A stretch of 16,891 nucleotides of DNA from Planctomycetaceae bacterium (GTDB lineage: Bacteria > Planctomycetota > Planctomycetia > Pirellulales > Thermoguttaceae): assembly GCA_031276415.1 (NCBI GenBank), contig JAISNF010000363.1, positions 1 through 16,891 on the forward strand, in the 5' to 3' direction. The position numbers and the translations under genes are program-made. The notes below the pieces were generated by a model, which did not search any database, was not told where the DNA came from, and was given only the letters and a program-made list of their open reading frames with translations. How positions within the stretch are numbered: the first letter of the stretch is position 1; every line of letters starts with the position of its first letter. Shown piece by piece: positions 7,042-13,747 of the stretch.

Positions 7042-8709
7042 CTAATAGGCTTCGTGATGTACGGTTTTTACGGCTCTGCCGGAAGGATCAATCATGTTCT
7101 TGAAAGCAACATCCCATTCCAACGCAACCGGCGTACTACAAGCAACCGACGGCACCGAAGGGACTGTTTGTGCGGCAGTGTCGGATGGAAACAATTCCGA
7201 AAAAATTGTACGGTAATAATATTCTTCTTTTGTCATTGGCGGATTGATTGGAAATCGTTCGGAAGAATTGGCGAACTGTTTATCCGACACCTTCGACGAT
7301 GTAAGCGCACGCAATGTGTCAATCCAGTTGTAACCCACACCGTCTGAAAATTGTTCCTTCTGACGCCACACAACTCCCTCTGGAAGATAATCCTCAAATG
7401 CTTTTCGCAAAAACCATTTTTCCATCCGGTTTTTCAATCCGCTCAATTTCGATTCAGGATTCAGACGCATCGCAACATCCATAAATTCTTTGTCAAGAAA
7501 AGGAACCCGCCCTTCAACTCCCCACGCCGCAAGCGATTTATTGGCTCGTAAACAATCGTAAAGATGCAATTTATCCAATTTACGTATCGTTTCTTCATGC
7601 AAGGCTTGGGCACTTGGTGCTTTGTGAAAATACAAATAACCGCCGAAAATTTCATCCGCTCCTTCACCGGAAAGTACCATTTTGATTCCCATAGAACGAA
7701 TCACCCGCGCTAACAAATACATGGGTGTTGAAGCGCGGACTGTTGTTACGTCATAAGTTTCGATATGATAAATGACATCGCGAAGAGCATCCAAACCTTC
7801 TTGAATTGTGAAATGAATTTCGTGGTGAACTGTTCCAATATAATCCGCAACTTTTTGTGCCGCCGCCAAATCCGGTGAACCTTCCAGACCAACTGCAAAC
7901 GAATGAAGACGAGGCCACCATGCCGGTTGACGATCATTTGATTCGATGCGGCTGGCGGCAAATTTTTTCGCCACTGCCGACACAATTGACGAATCTAATC
8001 CGCCGGAAAGCAAAACACCATAAGGGACATCCGTCATCAATTGCCGTTTCACCGCCGATTCCAACGCTTCCCGCAATTCATGAATTGACGATTCGTTATG
8101 TTCTACTGTTTTGTAGTCCTGCCAATCACGCTTGTACCATTGGATCAATTTTCCTTCTTTACTATACCAATAATGACCTGGCGGAAATGGTTCAATTTGA
8201 TGGCAATAACCTTCCAATGATTTTAATTCGGACGCAACATAAAAAGTTCCTGTGTCATCCCAACCCATGTACAGTGGGACAATACCGATATGGTCACGGG
8301 CAATGAGGTAAGCATCATTTTCTTCGTCGTACAGGGCAAACGCAAAGATACCGTTCAAATCTTCGAGAAAATTCACCCCTTTTTCCTGATACAAGGAAAG
8401 AATAACTTCACAATCGGATTTTGTTTTGAACTGATAGGTATTTGCTTGTCGATTACGAATATCTTGATGGTTATAGATTTCGCCGTTGACTGCCAGTACG
8501 ATTTTGCCGTTATTGGCATAGAGGGGTTGTTTTCCTGATTGCGGATCAACAATCGCCAAACGTTCGTGGGTCAAGATAGATTTTGAGCCGGAGTAAACAC
8601 CTGACCAATCTGGTCCGCGGTGACGGATTTTCCGGGTCATATCCAATGCCTGAGATCGCAATATATCTACAGGTTTTTTCAATTCGAATATTCCAATGAT
8701 GCCGCACAT
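7042..8709 (-). CDS. asnB: Asparagine synthase B (glutamine-hydrolysing)
   Basis: The 555-residue enzyme makes asparagine from aspartate, glutamine and ATP, releasing glutamate, AMP and pyrophosphate in the cytoplasm. The N-terminal class II glutaminase domain starts MCGIIGIF, with the catalytic Cys2 exposed once Met1 is removed. It includes RHRGPDWSG, AVNGEIYNH and the DCEVIL segment. The synthetase domain carries the ATP pyrophosphatase loop LLSGGLDSS at 233-241, then SGEGADEIFGGYLYFHKAP and the VPFLDKEFMDVAMRLNP segment. The length and the C-terminal region (RQKEQFSDGVGYNWID, PSVAC, DPSGRAV) match the E. coli AsnB type very closely from end to end. No ribosome site is evident before the ATG at 8709. 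Flanking spacers are long, so it is probably monocistronic. Confidence 0.97.
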   Translation of the reverse strand: MCGIIGIFELKKPVDILRSQALDMTRKIRHRGPDWSGVYSGSKSILTHERLAIVDPQSGKQPLYANNGKIVLAVNGEIYNHQDIRNRQANTYQFKTKSDCEVILSLYQEKGVNFLEDLNGIFAFALYDEENDAYLIARDHIGIVPLYMGWDDTGTFYVASELKSLEGYCHQIEPFPPGHYWYSKEGKLIQWYKRDWQDYKTVEHNESSIHELREALESAVKRQLMTDVPYGVLLSGGLDSSIVSAVAKKFAASRIESNDRQPAWWPRLHSFAVGLEGSPDLAAAQKVADYIGTVHHEIHFTIQEGLDALRDVIYHIETYDVTTVRASTPMYLLARVIRSMGIKMVLSGEGADEIFGGYLYFHKAPSAQALHEETIRKLDKLHLYDCLRANKSLAAWGVEGRVPFLDKEFMDVAMRLNPESKLSGLKNRMEKWFLRKAFEDYLPEGVVWRQKEQFSDGVGYNWIDTLRALTSSKVSDKQFANSSERFPINPPMTKEEYYYRTIFSELFPSDTAAQTVPSVPSVACSTPVALEWDVAFKNMIDPSGRAVKTVHHEAY

Positions 8710-8722
8710 AAATTTTATTCGG

Positions 8723-8742
8723 GTTAAATTTAGTTAAATTTA
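8723..8742. repeat. 10-bp exact tandem duplication upstream of asnB
   Basis: GTTAAATTTA occurs twice in a row, 14 bases from the asnB start codon, so it would be part of the leader. Confidence 0.7.
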
Positions 8743-8746
8743 ATGA

Positions 8747-8851
8747 AAAATATCTGGTTATTACGGACGTTACGGTATCACCTTTCCAGACATTGAAGAA
8801 GGCGATTTTACACTAAAACAAGATATTTTCAATGCCCCAATCTTTTTCTGA
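8747..8851 (+). pseudogene. Possible relic of a small coding region
   Basis: An open stretch of 34 codons reads RYGITFPDIEEGDFT in the middle and ends at a TGA. It has no start codon, because a TGA lies just upstream. The RYGxxFPDI pattern recalls the N-terminal strand of HicB-type antitoxins, which would make it a decayed fragment. The resemblance is short and I give it little weight. Confidence 0.2.
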
Positions 8852-8889
8852 AAATAGATTCCTGAAAAAAGATTTCTGAAAATAGAAAA
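8848..8889. repeat. 14-bp tandem repeat, three units
   Basis: The units CTGAAAATAGATTC, CTGAAAAAAGATTT and CTGAAAATAGAAAA follow one another exactly in register at 8848, 8862 and 8876. Confidence 0.75.
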
Positions 8890-9052
8890 TTTTGTAATTA
8901 TTCAAACAACTCAAAAAGATAGACAACCGTCCGCCGAACAATTGCAATAGTTGATGATAATTTTCTTACGCCCCGAAATCGTAACATAAATTATACTCAT
9001 TACACTTTAAAATTCGGTTTGTTAGAAAATGTCACATGGAATATTCTATTTG

Positions 9053-9084
9053 CCAATCCTGTAAATTACCAATCCTGTAAATTC
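9053..9084. repeat. 16-bp tandem duplication with AATCCTGT core
   Basis: CCAATCCTGTAAATTA and CCAATCCTGTAAATTC are adjacent. They are followed by two looser units beginning CTGTTGATCCCGTC and CTGTTGATCTTGTC (about 9084-9118), which extends the tandem character of the segment. Confidence 0.75.
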
Positions 9085-9136
9085 TGTTGATCCCGTCAAA
9101 ATCTGTTGATCTTGTCCCAAAACGCAAACCGAATTG

Positions 9137-9176
9137 CCAAAACATTTATGATTCCGCATTGCGAAACTCTCCACTA
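9137..9176 (+). repeat. 40-bp dispersed block (module R4), copy 1
   Basis: The block runs from CCAAAACATTTATGATTCCG to GCGAAACTCTCCACTA. It matches 13163-13202 at about 37 of 40 positions in the same orientation. Confidence 0.8.
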
Positions 9177-9232
9177 TCAACTCTCAATTCTCAACTATTA
9201 TGTTGATTTTTCAGGACGTTCGGAAAATAAAA

Positions 9233-9322
9233 AAGATTGTCCGCAGATTATGCCGATGATCGCAGATGGTTTTTAAAATACAACATCATCTGCGTTTATC
9301 TACGTAATCTGCGGACAATCTT
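9233..9322. repeat. R2 palindromic element, best-preserved copy b
   Basis: This 90-bp near-palindrome has perfect 18-bp ends, AAGATTGTCCGCAGATTA and TAATCTGCGGACAATCTT. The inner arms around GATCGCAGATG and CATCATCTGCG also pair, leaving a loop of roughly 12 bases near 9271. It would form a long cruciform or RNA hairpin. Related copies lie at 4415-4483 and 15915-15987. Confidence 0.85.
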
Positions 9323-9332
9323 AAAAATAATC

Positions 9333-9371
9333 TGCGGTTAATAAAAATAAATTTGTGGTTTTTAAAAGTTC
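9333..9371 (-). repeat. 39-bp dispersed block (module R3), copy 2, inverted
   Basis: The reverse complement matches 973-1011 at about 37 of 39 positions. Here the block abuts a TAATCTGCGG sequence resembling an R2 end, whereas copy 1 abuts R1. Confidence 0.75.
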
Positions 9372-9401
9372 CCTAATAACATAGTCAAGCGGAATATTCT
9401 T

Positions 9402-9448
9402 AAAATAGCGTTTCTATTTTCCGGTTAAAAACTGATATAACCGGAAAA
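9402..9448 (-). terminator. Two hairpins at the porin gene end, one across the stop codon
   Basis: TTTTCCGGTT (9417-9426) and AACCGGAAAA (9439-9448) form a perfect 10-bp inverted repeat whose loop and left arm include the porin stop codon (9425-9427). Just beyond, AAAATAG (9402-9408) and CTATTTT (9414-9420) form a second, overlapping 7-bp stem. The two stems are mutually exclusive because they share 9417-9420. No long U run follows, so a role in RNA 3' end stability is as likely as termination. Confidence 0.45.
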
Positions 9449-10624
9449 TCCGTACATAAATTGATCGTCTTTCGGATCAATTCCTTTACTTTTTGTACGG
9501 TTGAACGGTTTTTCGCCGTCATAATTATCATATCGAATTTCCGGTCGGATTGTTAAAAATGTGGTGGGTTTCCAATTCACACCCAAAGTGAACGCATAAA
9601 CATCGTAGTCATATCCGCGAATGTTACTGTAATCTTTCATCCATTCCGCTCTTGCTCCTAACGCCCATCGTGAATTGAGTTTATAAAAAATTTCCTGATT
9701 GACGCCGTACCTGCCGAAATGGAGATTCGGAACAAGATCACTTTCCTCATTCCGCAAAAGCCACGCAATTGCGTAATCCCATGATTTATTCAGATTGATT
9801 CTGACAACCAGCGAATTAACGAAATATTTACGAACTCCATCATCTTTGCCAATCAACACGGAATAATCAAATTTGATACGCGAATTAATCTTGTAATTCA
9901 AACCGCCGAGAAATGCGTTATGATTATTGTTGTCAAAAAAATTCCCTTCGCCGTTGACCCAACCGCCAAAAATATTCAGATTTTTTGACACATTCCATGT
10001 TGCCAAAATACCGCCGAAATCAATGTACGTTTGATTTTCGTAAGAAGTTGTGTAGAAAAAACGATTGGGAGAACACGAAGAATCAAGTCCCATAGGCGTA
10101 AAGAATTTTCCGGCTTTCACACTTAAATTTTTGTATCCTGCTTCAAAATAAAGTTGCGGTAATGCGGCGTAATAATCGCCTTCGCCCCAACGTTTTCCGG
10201 TCTCCGGCTCGTAACCAAGACCCGCCGCTTGAAAATGCTGACCGTCAACACCATACATAAAATCAACACGTCCGCCAAAATCAAAACCGCGTTGATTAAG
10301 CCTTTTACCAAGAAAAAGCCACGCCTGATTCACCTGATAGGAAGCGTGTTTCGCATTTTTTAACCGGCTGGTATTACCGGAATCAATATTAAGACCGTTG
10401 TCGGTATATTCATCTTTCTGACCGTATTCGTTTGCCATCACACCGGCATCCAACCAACCGCCAAAATCCCAAAACGATTTGGCGTTACAAACCGTTTCAA
10501 AATCATTTGAAACAATTTCACACGGACTGCATTCTTCAAAAACTCCGGCAGAAACTATCGAAACTATTGGAACAATCATTCCAAAAAGAACAACCCCGAA
10601 ACTTTTTATCAGGAATTTTTTCAT
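9425..10624 (-). CDS. Outer-membrane beta-barrel porin (BBP2/OmpL-like)
   Basis: The 399-residue product has a signal peptide (KKFLIKSFGVVLFG, cleavage near SIVSAG) and a body of alternating amphipathic strands rich in Tyr, Phe, Trp, Gly and Asn. It ends in the aromatic-terminated strand YGFSGYISF, the usual last-strand signature of outer-membrane barrels. Segments such as FWDFGGWLDAGVMAN, RVDFMYGVDGQHFQ and KAGKFFTPMGLDSS resemble the putative beta-barrel porin-2 family common in planctomycetes. It would admit small solutes across the outer membrane; specificity is unknown. The first Cys residues after the signal (ECSPCEIV) are unusual but do not form a lipobox. I use the ATG at 10624 because AGAGG lies seven to eight bases upstream; another in-frame start at 10657 is less likely. 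Confidence 0.85.
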   Translation of the reverse strand: MKKFLIKSFGVVLFGMIVPIVSIVSAGVFEECSPCEIVSNDFETVCNAKSFWDFGGWLDAGVMANEYGQKDEYTDNGLNIDSGNTSRLKNAKHASYQVNQAWLFLGKRLNQRGFDFGGRVDFMYGVDGQHFQAAGLGYEPETGKRWGEGDYYAALPQLYFEAGYKNLSVKAGKFFTPMGLDSSCSPNRFFYTTSYENQTYIDFGGILATWNVSKNLNIFGGWVNGEGNFFDNNNHNAFLGGLNYKINSRIKFDYSVLIGKDDGVRKYFVNSLVVRINLNKSWDYAIAWLLRNEESDLVPNLHFGRYGVNQEIFYKLNSRWALGARAEWMKDYSNIRGYDYDVYAFTLGVNWKPTTFLTIRPEIRYDNYDGEKPFNRTKSKGIDPKDDQFMYGFSGYISF

Positions 10625-10803
10625 CAATAAACCTCTTTTTTTAATGACTTTTAGCAAATTTTTAATTTTTTTAATTTATTTTTTGCTGGTAGTATTCCCA
10701 TATAGGACGTTATCATGTATATTATTCTTGTATCGACTTTTAGCCTATTGAACATTAAATATCTTTATCCATTTTAAATCCGTTTTAACAAAAAGGAGAA
10801 AAT

Positions 10804-11892
10804 ATGACGAAACTGATTTTAGTCGGCGGTTTTTTGGGAAGCGGCAAAACGACCCTTCTTGCAGAAGCAGCCAAAAAATTAACAGCGGAACAACAATCTG
10901 TCGGTCTGATTACAAACGATCAAGCACCGGAACTTGTTGATACACGATTGTTAAGTCGTGTTGGCAAAGGAGTTTTGGAAGTTGCCGGAAGTTGTTTTTG
11001 TTGCAATTTCAACGGTTTTGCCGATGCGGTACAATCTTTAATAACTCGCGGAGCGGAAACAATTATTGCAGAACCAGTTGGAAGTTGTACCGATTTGTCG
11101 GCGACAATTTTGAATCCCGTCAAAAAATTTCATCCTGATTGGAATCTTGCACCGTTGACTGTTTTGGTTGATCCCAACCGTTTTTTTGAAATTGTTGGTG
11201 TTACGACAAGTCAGGTTGATCCTGATGCGTTGTACATTATGAAACTTCAAATGGACGAAGCAGACCGGATTCTCATTAACAAGTCGGATACTCTTTCCGA
11301 TTCGGAAAAAACCAAGATTCAGGATTTATTGAAAAAAGAATTTCCAGAGAAAGCGACCGGTTTGATTTCAGCGAAAACCGGAGACGGAATAGACGCTTGG
11401 CTCAAGGAAATCCGAACAGCAAAAGATGTTGGAACAAAAATTGTTCCGGTGGATTATGATCGTTATGCTCATGGCGAAGCGGTACTCGGTTGGCTCAATG
11501 CAACCGCAACAGTTCAAGCAAAAAACAATCAGGTCAATGGTCATACGTTACTGAAAAACCTGTTGGAGGATTTTCAAACGGAAATTAAAAAATCAAGTTC
11601 CGAAGTGGGACATGTTAAAGCGATTCTCAATGTCGGCGGTAAAGAAAGTGTTGCCAATTTAACGAGTCTTAACGGAATTGTTGAGGTTCGTGATATTGAA
11701 ACAATATCAGACAAACCGGTTTTAATTTTCAATGCCCGTGTTCAGATGTCGCCTGAATCACTTGAAAAATTGGTTCGTCAATTGTTCGCCGGAAATATCA
11801 GCCGACAACTTGACGTAAAAATCGAAACACTTCGTTGTCTCATGCCCGGAAGACCGAATCCGACACACCGGTTTAACAAAACAGAAAATTAA
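10804..11892 (+). CDS. CobW/COG0523-family G3E GTPase, putative metal chaperone
   Basis: The 362-residue protein has the G3E P-loop GTPase architecture. Walker A is GGFLGSGKTTLL (Gly-Ser-Gly-Lys-Thr-Thr at 12-17), the family metal-binding C-x-C-C motif is Cys64-Phe-Cys66-Cys67, the Walker B-like segment is ETIIAEPVGSCTD at 85-97, and the guanine-specificity motif is NKSD at 159-162. The C-terminal region (about 205-362) is the CobW-C-like domain. Family members insert or traffic metals such as zinc, cobalt or nickel. The His-rich tail typical of nickel or zinc paralogues is absent, so the metal cannot be assigned. AAGGAG sits six bases before the ATG. It is divergent from the porin gene, with 179 bp between their starts. 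I found no clear Zur-type operator there. Confidence 0.9.
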   Translation: MTKLILVGGFLGSGKTTLLAEAAKKLTAEQQSVGLITNDQAPELVDTRLLSRVGKGVLEVAGSCFCCNFNGFADAVQSLITRGAETIIAEPVGSCTDLSATILNPVKKFHPDWNLAPLTVLVDPNRFFEIVGVTTSQVDPDALYIMKLQMDEADRILINKSDTLSDSEKTKIQDLLKKEFPEKATGLISAKTGDGIDAWLKEIRTAKDVGTKIVPVDYDRYAHGEAVLGWLNATATVQAKNNQVNGHTLLKNLLEDFQTEIKKSSSEVGHVKAILNVGGKESVANLTSLNGIVEVRDIETISDKPVLIFNARVQMSPESLEKLVRQLFAGNISRQLDVKIETLRCLMPGRPNPTHRFNKTEN

Positions 11893-11903
11893 ATACGTAA
11901 TTT

Positions 11904-11948
11904 ACCGTGTGGGAACTTACCGTATGAGAATTTCCCGTGTGAGATTGG
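11904..11948. repeat. 15-bp tandem repeat, three units, after the CobW gene
   Basis: The units ACCGTGTGGGAACTT, ACCGTATGAGAATTT and CCCGTGTGAGATTGG follow in register, starting 11 bases after the stop codon. Confidence 0.75.
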
Positions 11949-11982
11949 AATTTCGGCAACAGTAATTGCGAAACAAAAATAT

Positions 11983-12039
11983 TTCGGTGATTCAAAAATA
12001 TTGGTGTTTACGATACGGAATATTTATTGATTCACCGAA
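11983..12039. terminator. Long imperfect hairpin between the CobW and channel genes
   Basis: TTCGGTGATTCAAAAATATT (11983-12002) pairs with 12019-12039, which ends TTGATTCACCGAA. There is one mismatch and one single-base bulge over about 20 bp, with a 16-base loop. No T run follows it on either strand, so it may be a processing or regulatory hairpin rather than a true intrinsic terminator. Confidence 0.5.
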
Positions 12040-12090
12040 TTTAATCGGAACGTATTTTTTATTTTTAATTGTTTATTATTGATACTAATT

Positions 12091-12110
12091 TTTAACTGAT
12101 TTTAACTGAT
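12091..12110. repeat. 10-bp tandem duplication in the channel gene leader
   Basis: TTTAACTGAT occurs twice in a row, followed by a third, diverged unit TTTTTAACTA. The start codon of the channel gene is about 30 bases downstream. Confidence 0.65.
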
Positions 12111-12141
12111 TTTTTAACTAACTTTTTTTATTTATTCCACA

Positions 12142-13008
12142 ATGCACACAATATCTATTTTTCGCAAGAGCGTTGCCGAGTTTATTGGAACGTTTATGCT
12201 TGTATTTTTTGGTTGCGGTTCGGTTCACACGGCGACTTTGTTTGGAGCGCAAGTTGGTCTTTGGCAGATTGCGATTATTTGGGGGTTGGTGATTGCTTTT
12301 GCCATTTTCATTACCGGAGCGGTGAGCGGCGGACATTTGAATCCGGCGATGACGTTAGCGTTTGCGGTACATCGTAAGTTACCGATTAGGGAAATTATTC
12401 CTTATTGGATGGGTCAATTTTCGGGGGCGTTTTGTGCTGCGGCTTTATTATTCGTACTTTTTCAACCCAATCTCAAAGCGTTTGAGGAATCGCGCGGGAT
12501 TGTTCGTGGTCAACCGGCAAGTGTGATAACGGCTCGATGTTACGGAGAATATTATTCGTCACCGGAATCGGTTTCGGTTGATTCTGAAAATCCTGATTCA
12601 TGGCAAACCGCTTGGCAAAAACAAAGTCAATTTGTTCCTATTTTTTTGGCATTTTTAGCGGAATTATTTGGTACGGCAATGTTGGCATTGATTGTTTTTG
12701 CGCTTATTGATCATCGAAATCCGGCGCGTCCGGCGGCGCATCTTGTTCCGTTATTTATTGGTTTAACAATTTCAATGCTTATTTCAATTATTGCTCCATT
12801 AACGCAAGCGGGTTTTAATCCGGCGCGGGATTTTGCGCCGCGTTTATTTGCTTTTATTGCTGGTTGGGGTGAAACGGCTATTCCTGGTCCCAATGGACAT
12901 GGTTTTTGGATTGTGTATATTGTTGCGCCTTGTTGTGGTAGTGTTATTGGCGGTGCATTGTACGATTTAGCCATTCGTCCTGCTTTGCCAAAAGAAGAAA
13001 CAACGTAA
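12142..13008 (+). CDS. Glycerol facilitator-type MIP/aquaporin channel
   Basis: The 288-residue inner-membrane protein has the six-helix MIP fold with two half-membrane NPA loops. The first is SGGHLNPAM (NPA at 67-69) and the second GFNPARDFAPRLF (NPARD at 226-230). An Asp directly after NPAR is the usual mark of glycerol-conducting channels rather than strict water channels, and the APLTQAGFNPARD and AGWGETAIPG segments also resemble GlpF. A hydrophilic insertion of about 50 residues (111-165, with ARCYGEYYSS) between helices 3 and 4 is longer than in E. coli GlpF. The start at 12142 has no ribosome site, but the first helix begins at once (VAEFIGTFMLVFFGCGS). No glycerol kinase gene is adjacent. 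Confidence 0.9.
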   Translation: MHTISIFRKSVAEFIGTFMLVFFGCGSVHTATLFGAQVGLWQIAIIWGLVIAFAIFITGAVSGGHLNPAMTLAFAVHRKLPIREIIPYWMGQFSGAFCAAALLFVLFQPNLKAFEESRGIVRGQPASVITARCYGEYYSSPESVSVDSENPDSWQTAWQKQSQFVPIFLAFLAELFGTAMLALIVFALIDHRNPARPAAHLVPLFIGLTISMLISIIAPLTQAGFNPARDFAPRLFAFIAGWGETAIPGPNGHGFWIVYIVAPCCGSVIGGALYDLAIRPALPKEETT

Positions 13009-13014
13009 ATAATT

Positions 13015-13146
13015 GACCATAGGGAACATCTAAAAAACACTGAGGAAATTTTTAAATTGTAATCAAAATATTATTTAATTTTATAATTGACTTTTGATCT
13101 AAAATAACTTTTTAAAATTAAATTTTTCTTCTCTGTGCTTTTTGTC
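13015..13146 (+). repeat. R1 dispersed element, copy B, decayed ends
   Basis: The core matches copies A and C (TGTAATCAAAATATTATTTA, CTTTTGATCTAAAATAACTT, then AAATTTTTCTTCTCTGTG). The left end has decayed to GACCATAGGGAACAT and the right end to CTCTGTGCTTTTTGTCG, so the terminal inverted repeat is largely lost. Confidence 0.75.
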
Positions 13147-13162
13147 GCAAGCGGAATTACTA

Positions 13163-13202
13163 CCAAAACGTTTATAATTCCGCATTGTGAAACTCTCCAC
13201 TA
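13163..13202 (+). repeat. 40-bp dispersed block (module R4), copy 2
   Basis: It matches 9137-9176 at about 37 of 40 positions. Its left part also forms a hairpin with the preceding bases: CGGAATTA at 13152-13159 pairs with TAATTCCG at 13174-13181. Confidence 0.8.
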
Positions 13203-13204
13203 AA

Positions 13205-13336
13205 AACCAACCTCAGTAGAAAATAAAATCACACACAACAACCTCATTACGTCATTAACAAAATTAACCGGTTGTATTTTAACAATGAGGTAATGAGGTT
13301 TGTTTTGTTTTAAATTCATGGCTACTGAGGTTGTTT
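13205..13336. repeat. Nested fold-back element, 132 bp
   Basis: The outer arms AACCAACCTCAGTAG (13205-13219) and CTACTGAGGTTGTTT (13322-13336) pair at 14 of 15 positions. The inner arms AACAACCTCATTACGTCATT (13237-13256) and 13284-13304 pair except for one mismatch and one bulge. The centre holds AACCGGTT (13266-13273), a perfect palindrome. A further partial arm, ATGAGGTTTGTTGTT, lies at 13359-13373. Confidence 0.7.
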
Positions 13337-13396
13337 TGTTAGGAAAAATTAGGTGAAAATGAGGTTTGTTGTTAGTGAATAGTTTATAGTTGATTG

Positions 13397-13484
13397 GTAG
13401 GCGATCCCTTCGCCGAAGGTTATCTAACCTACGCAACGGTTGATCGGGAACAACAGCAGGTTCCCTGTCGGCGAGTACGCCGAC
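13397..13484. other. Cluster of four consecutive hairpins
   Basis: In 88 bp the sequence contains GGCGA/TCGCC (13400-13414), AGGTT/AACCT (13417-13430), GGGAAC/GTTCCC (13446-13465) and GTCGGCG/CGCCGAC (13467-13484). GTAGG at 13397-13401 can alternatively pair with CCTAC at 13428-13432, closing the first two into one branched structure. It is clearly richer in G+C than its surroundings. It could be a REP-type repeat or a structured RNA; neither is proven. Confidence 0.55.
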
Positions 13485-13549
13485 TAATATTTCAGGCGAA
13501 ACATTGAACTACCTGTTGAGATTATTACCATGAATTGTTACGCCGATTT

Positions 13550-13747
13550 TTATGGCAATGTTTGGGACTCTCCGCCAGCAATTGTTCCGACTGCGCCCCA
13601 AACTCCCCACGGCGATGCGCCGCTGTATTTCTGCGTTGGATATTGTCCGCAAGCAGTTTCAATATCGGTGTAGGTCATGGTACGAATACCTCCGCAATCA
13701 ATTCCTTCGGAAACGAAACGTACAGAAGCATCCGCCAGAGCAACATT
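13550..13747 (-). pseudogene. 3' remnant of a DUF1559 (H-X9-DG pseudopilin-type) gene
   Basis: On the minus strand, 65 codons and a stop encode the recognisable tail of a DUF1559 protein, a family greatly expanded in planctomycetes: NVALADASVRFVSEGID, then SPWGVWGAVGTIAGGE. In intact proteins the first segment follows a His and contains Asp-Gly (the H-X9-DG motif). Here the His is missing and the motif reads Asp-Ala. Upstream the similarity stops abruptly at about 13748, where R2-like sequence (TCTGCGGACAAATTTATC) begins. The N-terminal pilin-like region is absent. The frame is still open through the repeat, so a short peptide could be made, but I regard the gene as dead. Confidence 0.75.

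Larger units (their letters stand above)
8852..9424. other. Gene-free repeat-rich spacer between the porin and asnB genes
   Basis: No gene or stable RNA is visible. From left to right the stretch holds the end of the 14-bp tandem repeat, an AT-rich segment with a minus-strand TATAAT at 8990-8995 but no matching -35, the AATCCTGT tandem units, the 40-bp R4 block, the large R2 palindrome, the R3 block, and a small hairpin next to the porin stop. Confidence 0.6.
13009..13549. other. Gene-free spacer of repeats and hairpins
   Basis: The stretch holds no supported gene. It contains in order R1 copy B, the R4 block, a long fold-back element, and a GC-richer run of four hairpins. It then runs into the decayed DUF1559 gene tail. 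Confidence 0.65.

Noticed and set aside
6807..7103. 98-codon plus-strand open frame
   Set aside because: It overlaps the 3' end of the well-supported asnB gene on the other strand, and its AT-rich part has no recognisable domain.
8990..8995. Minus-strand TATAAT as the asnB promoter
   Set aside because: The -10 is perfect but no -35 lies at 16-18 bp, and the leader would be about 280 bases; not strong enough to list as a promoter.
10658..10803. Zur-type operator before the CobW-family gene
   Set aside because: I looked for a GTTATAACATAATAAC-like dyad in the shared upstream region and found only short AT-rich matches of the kind expected by chance.
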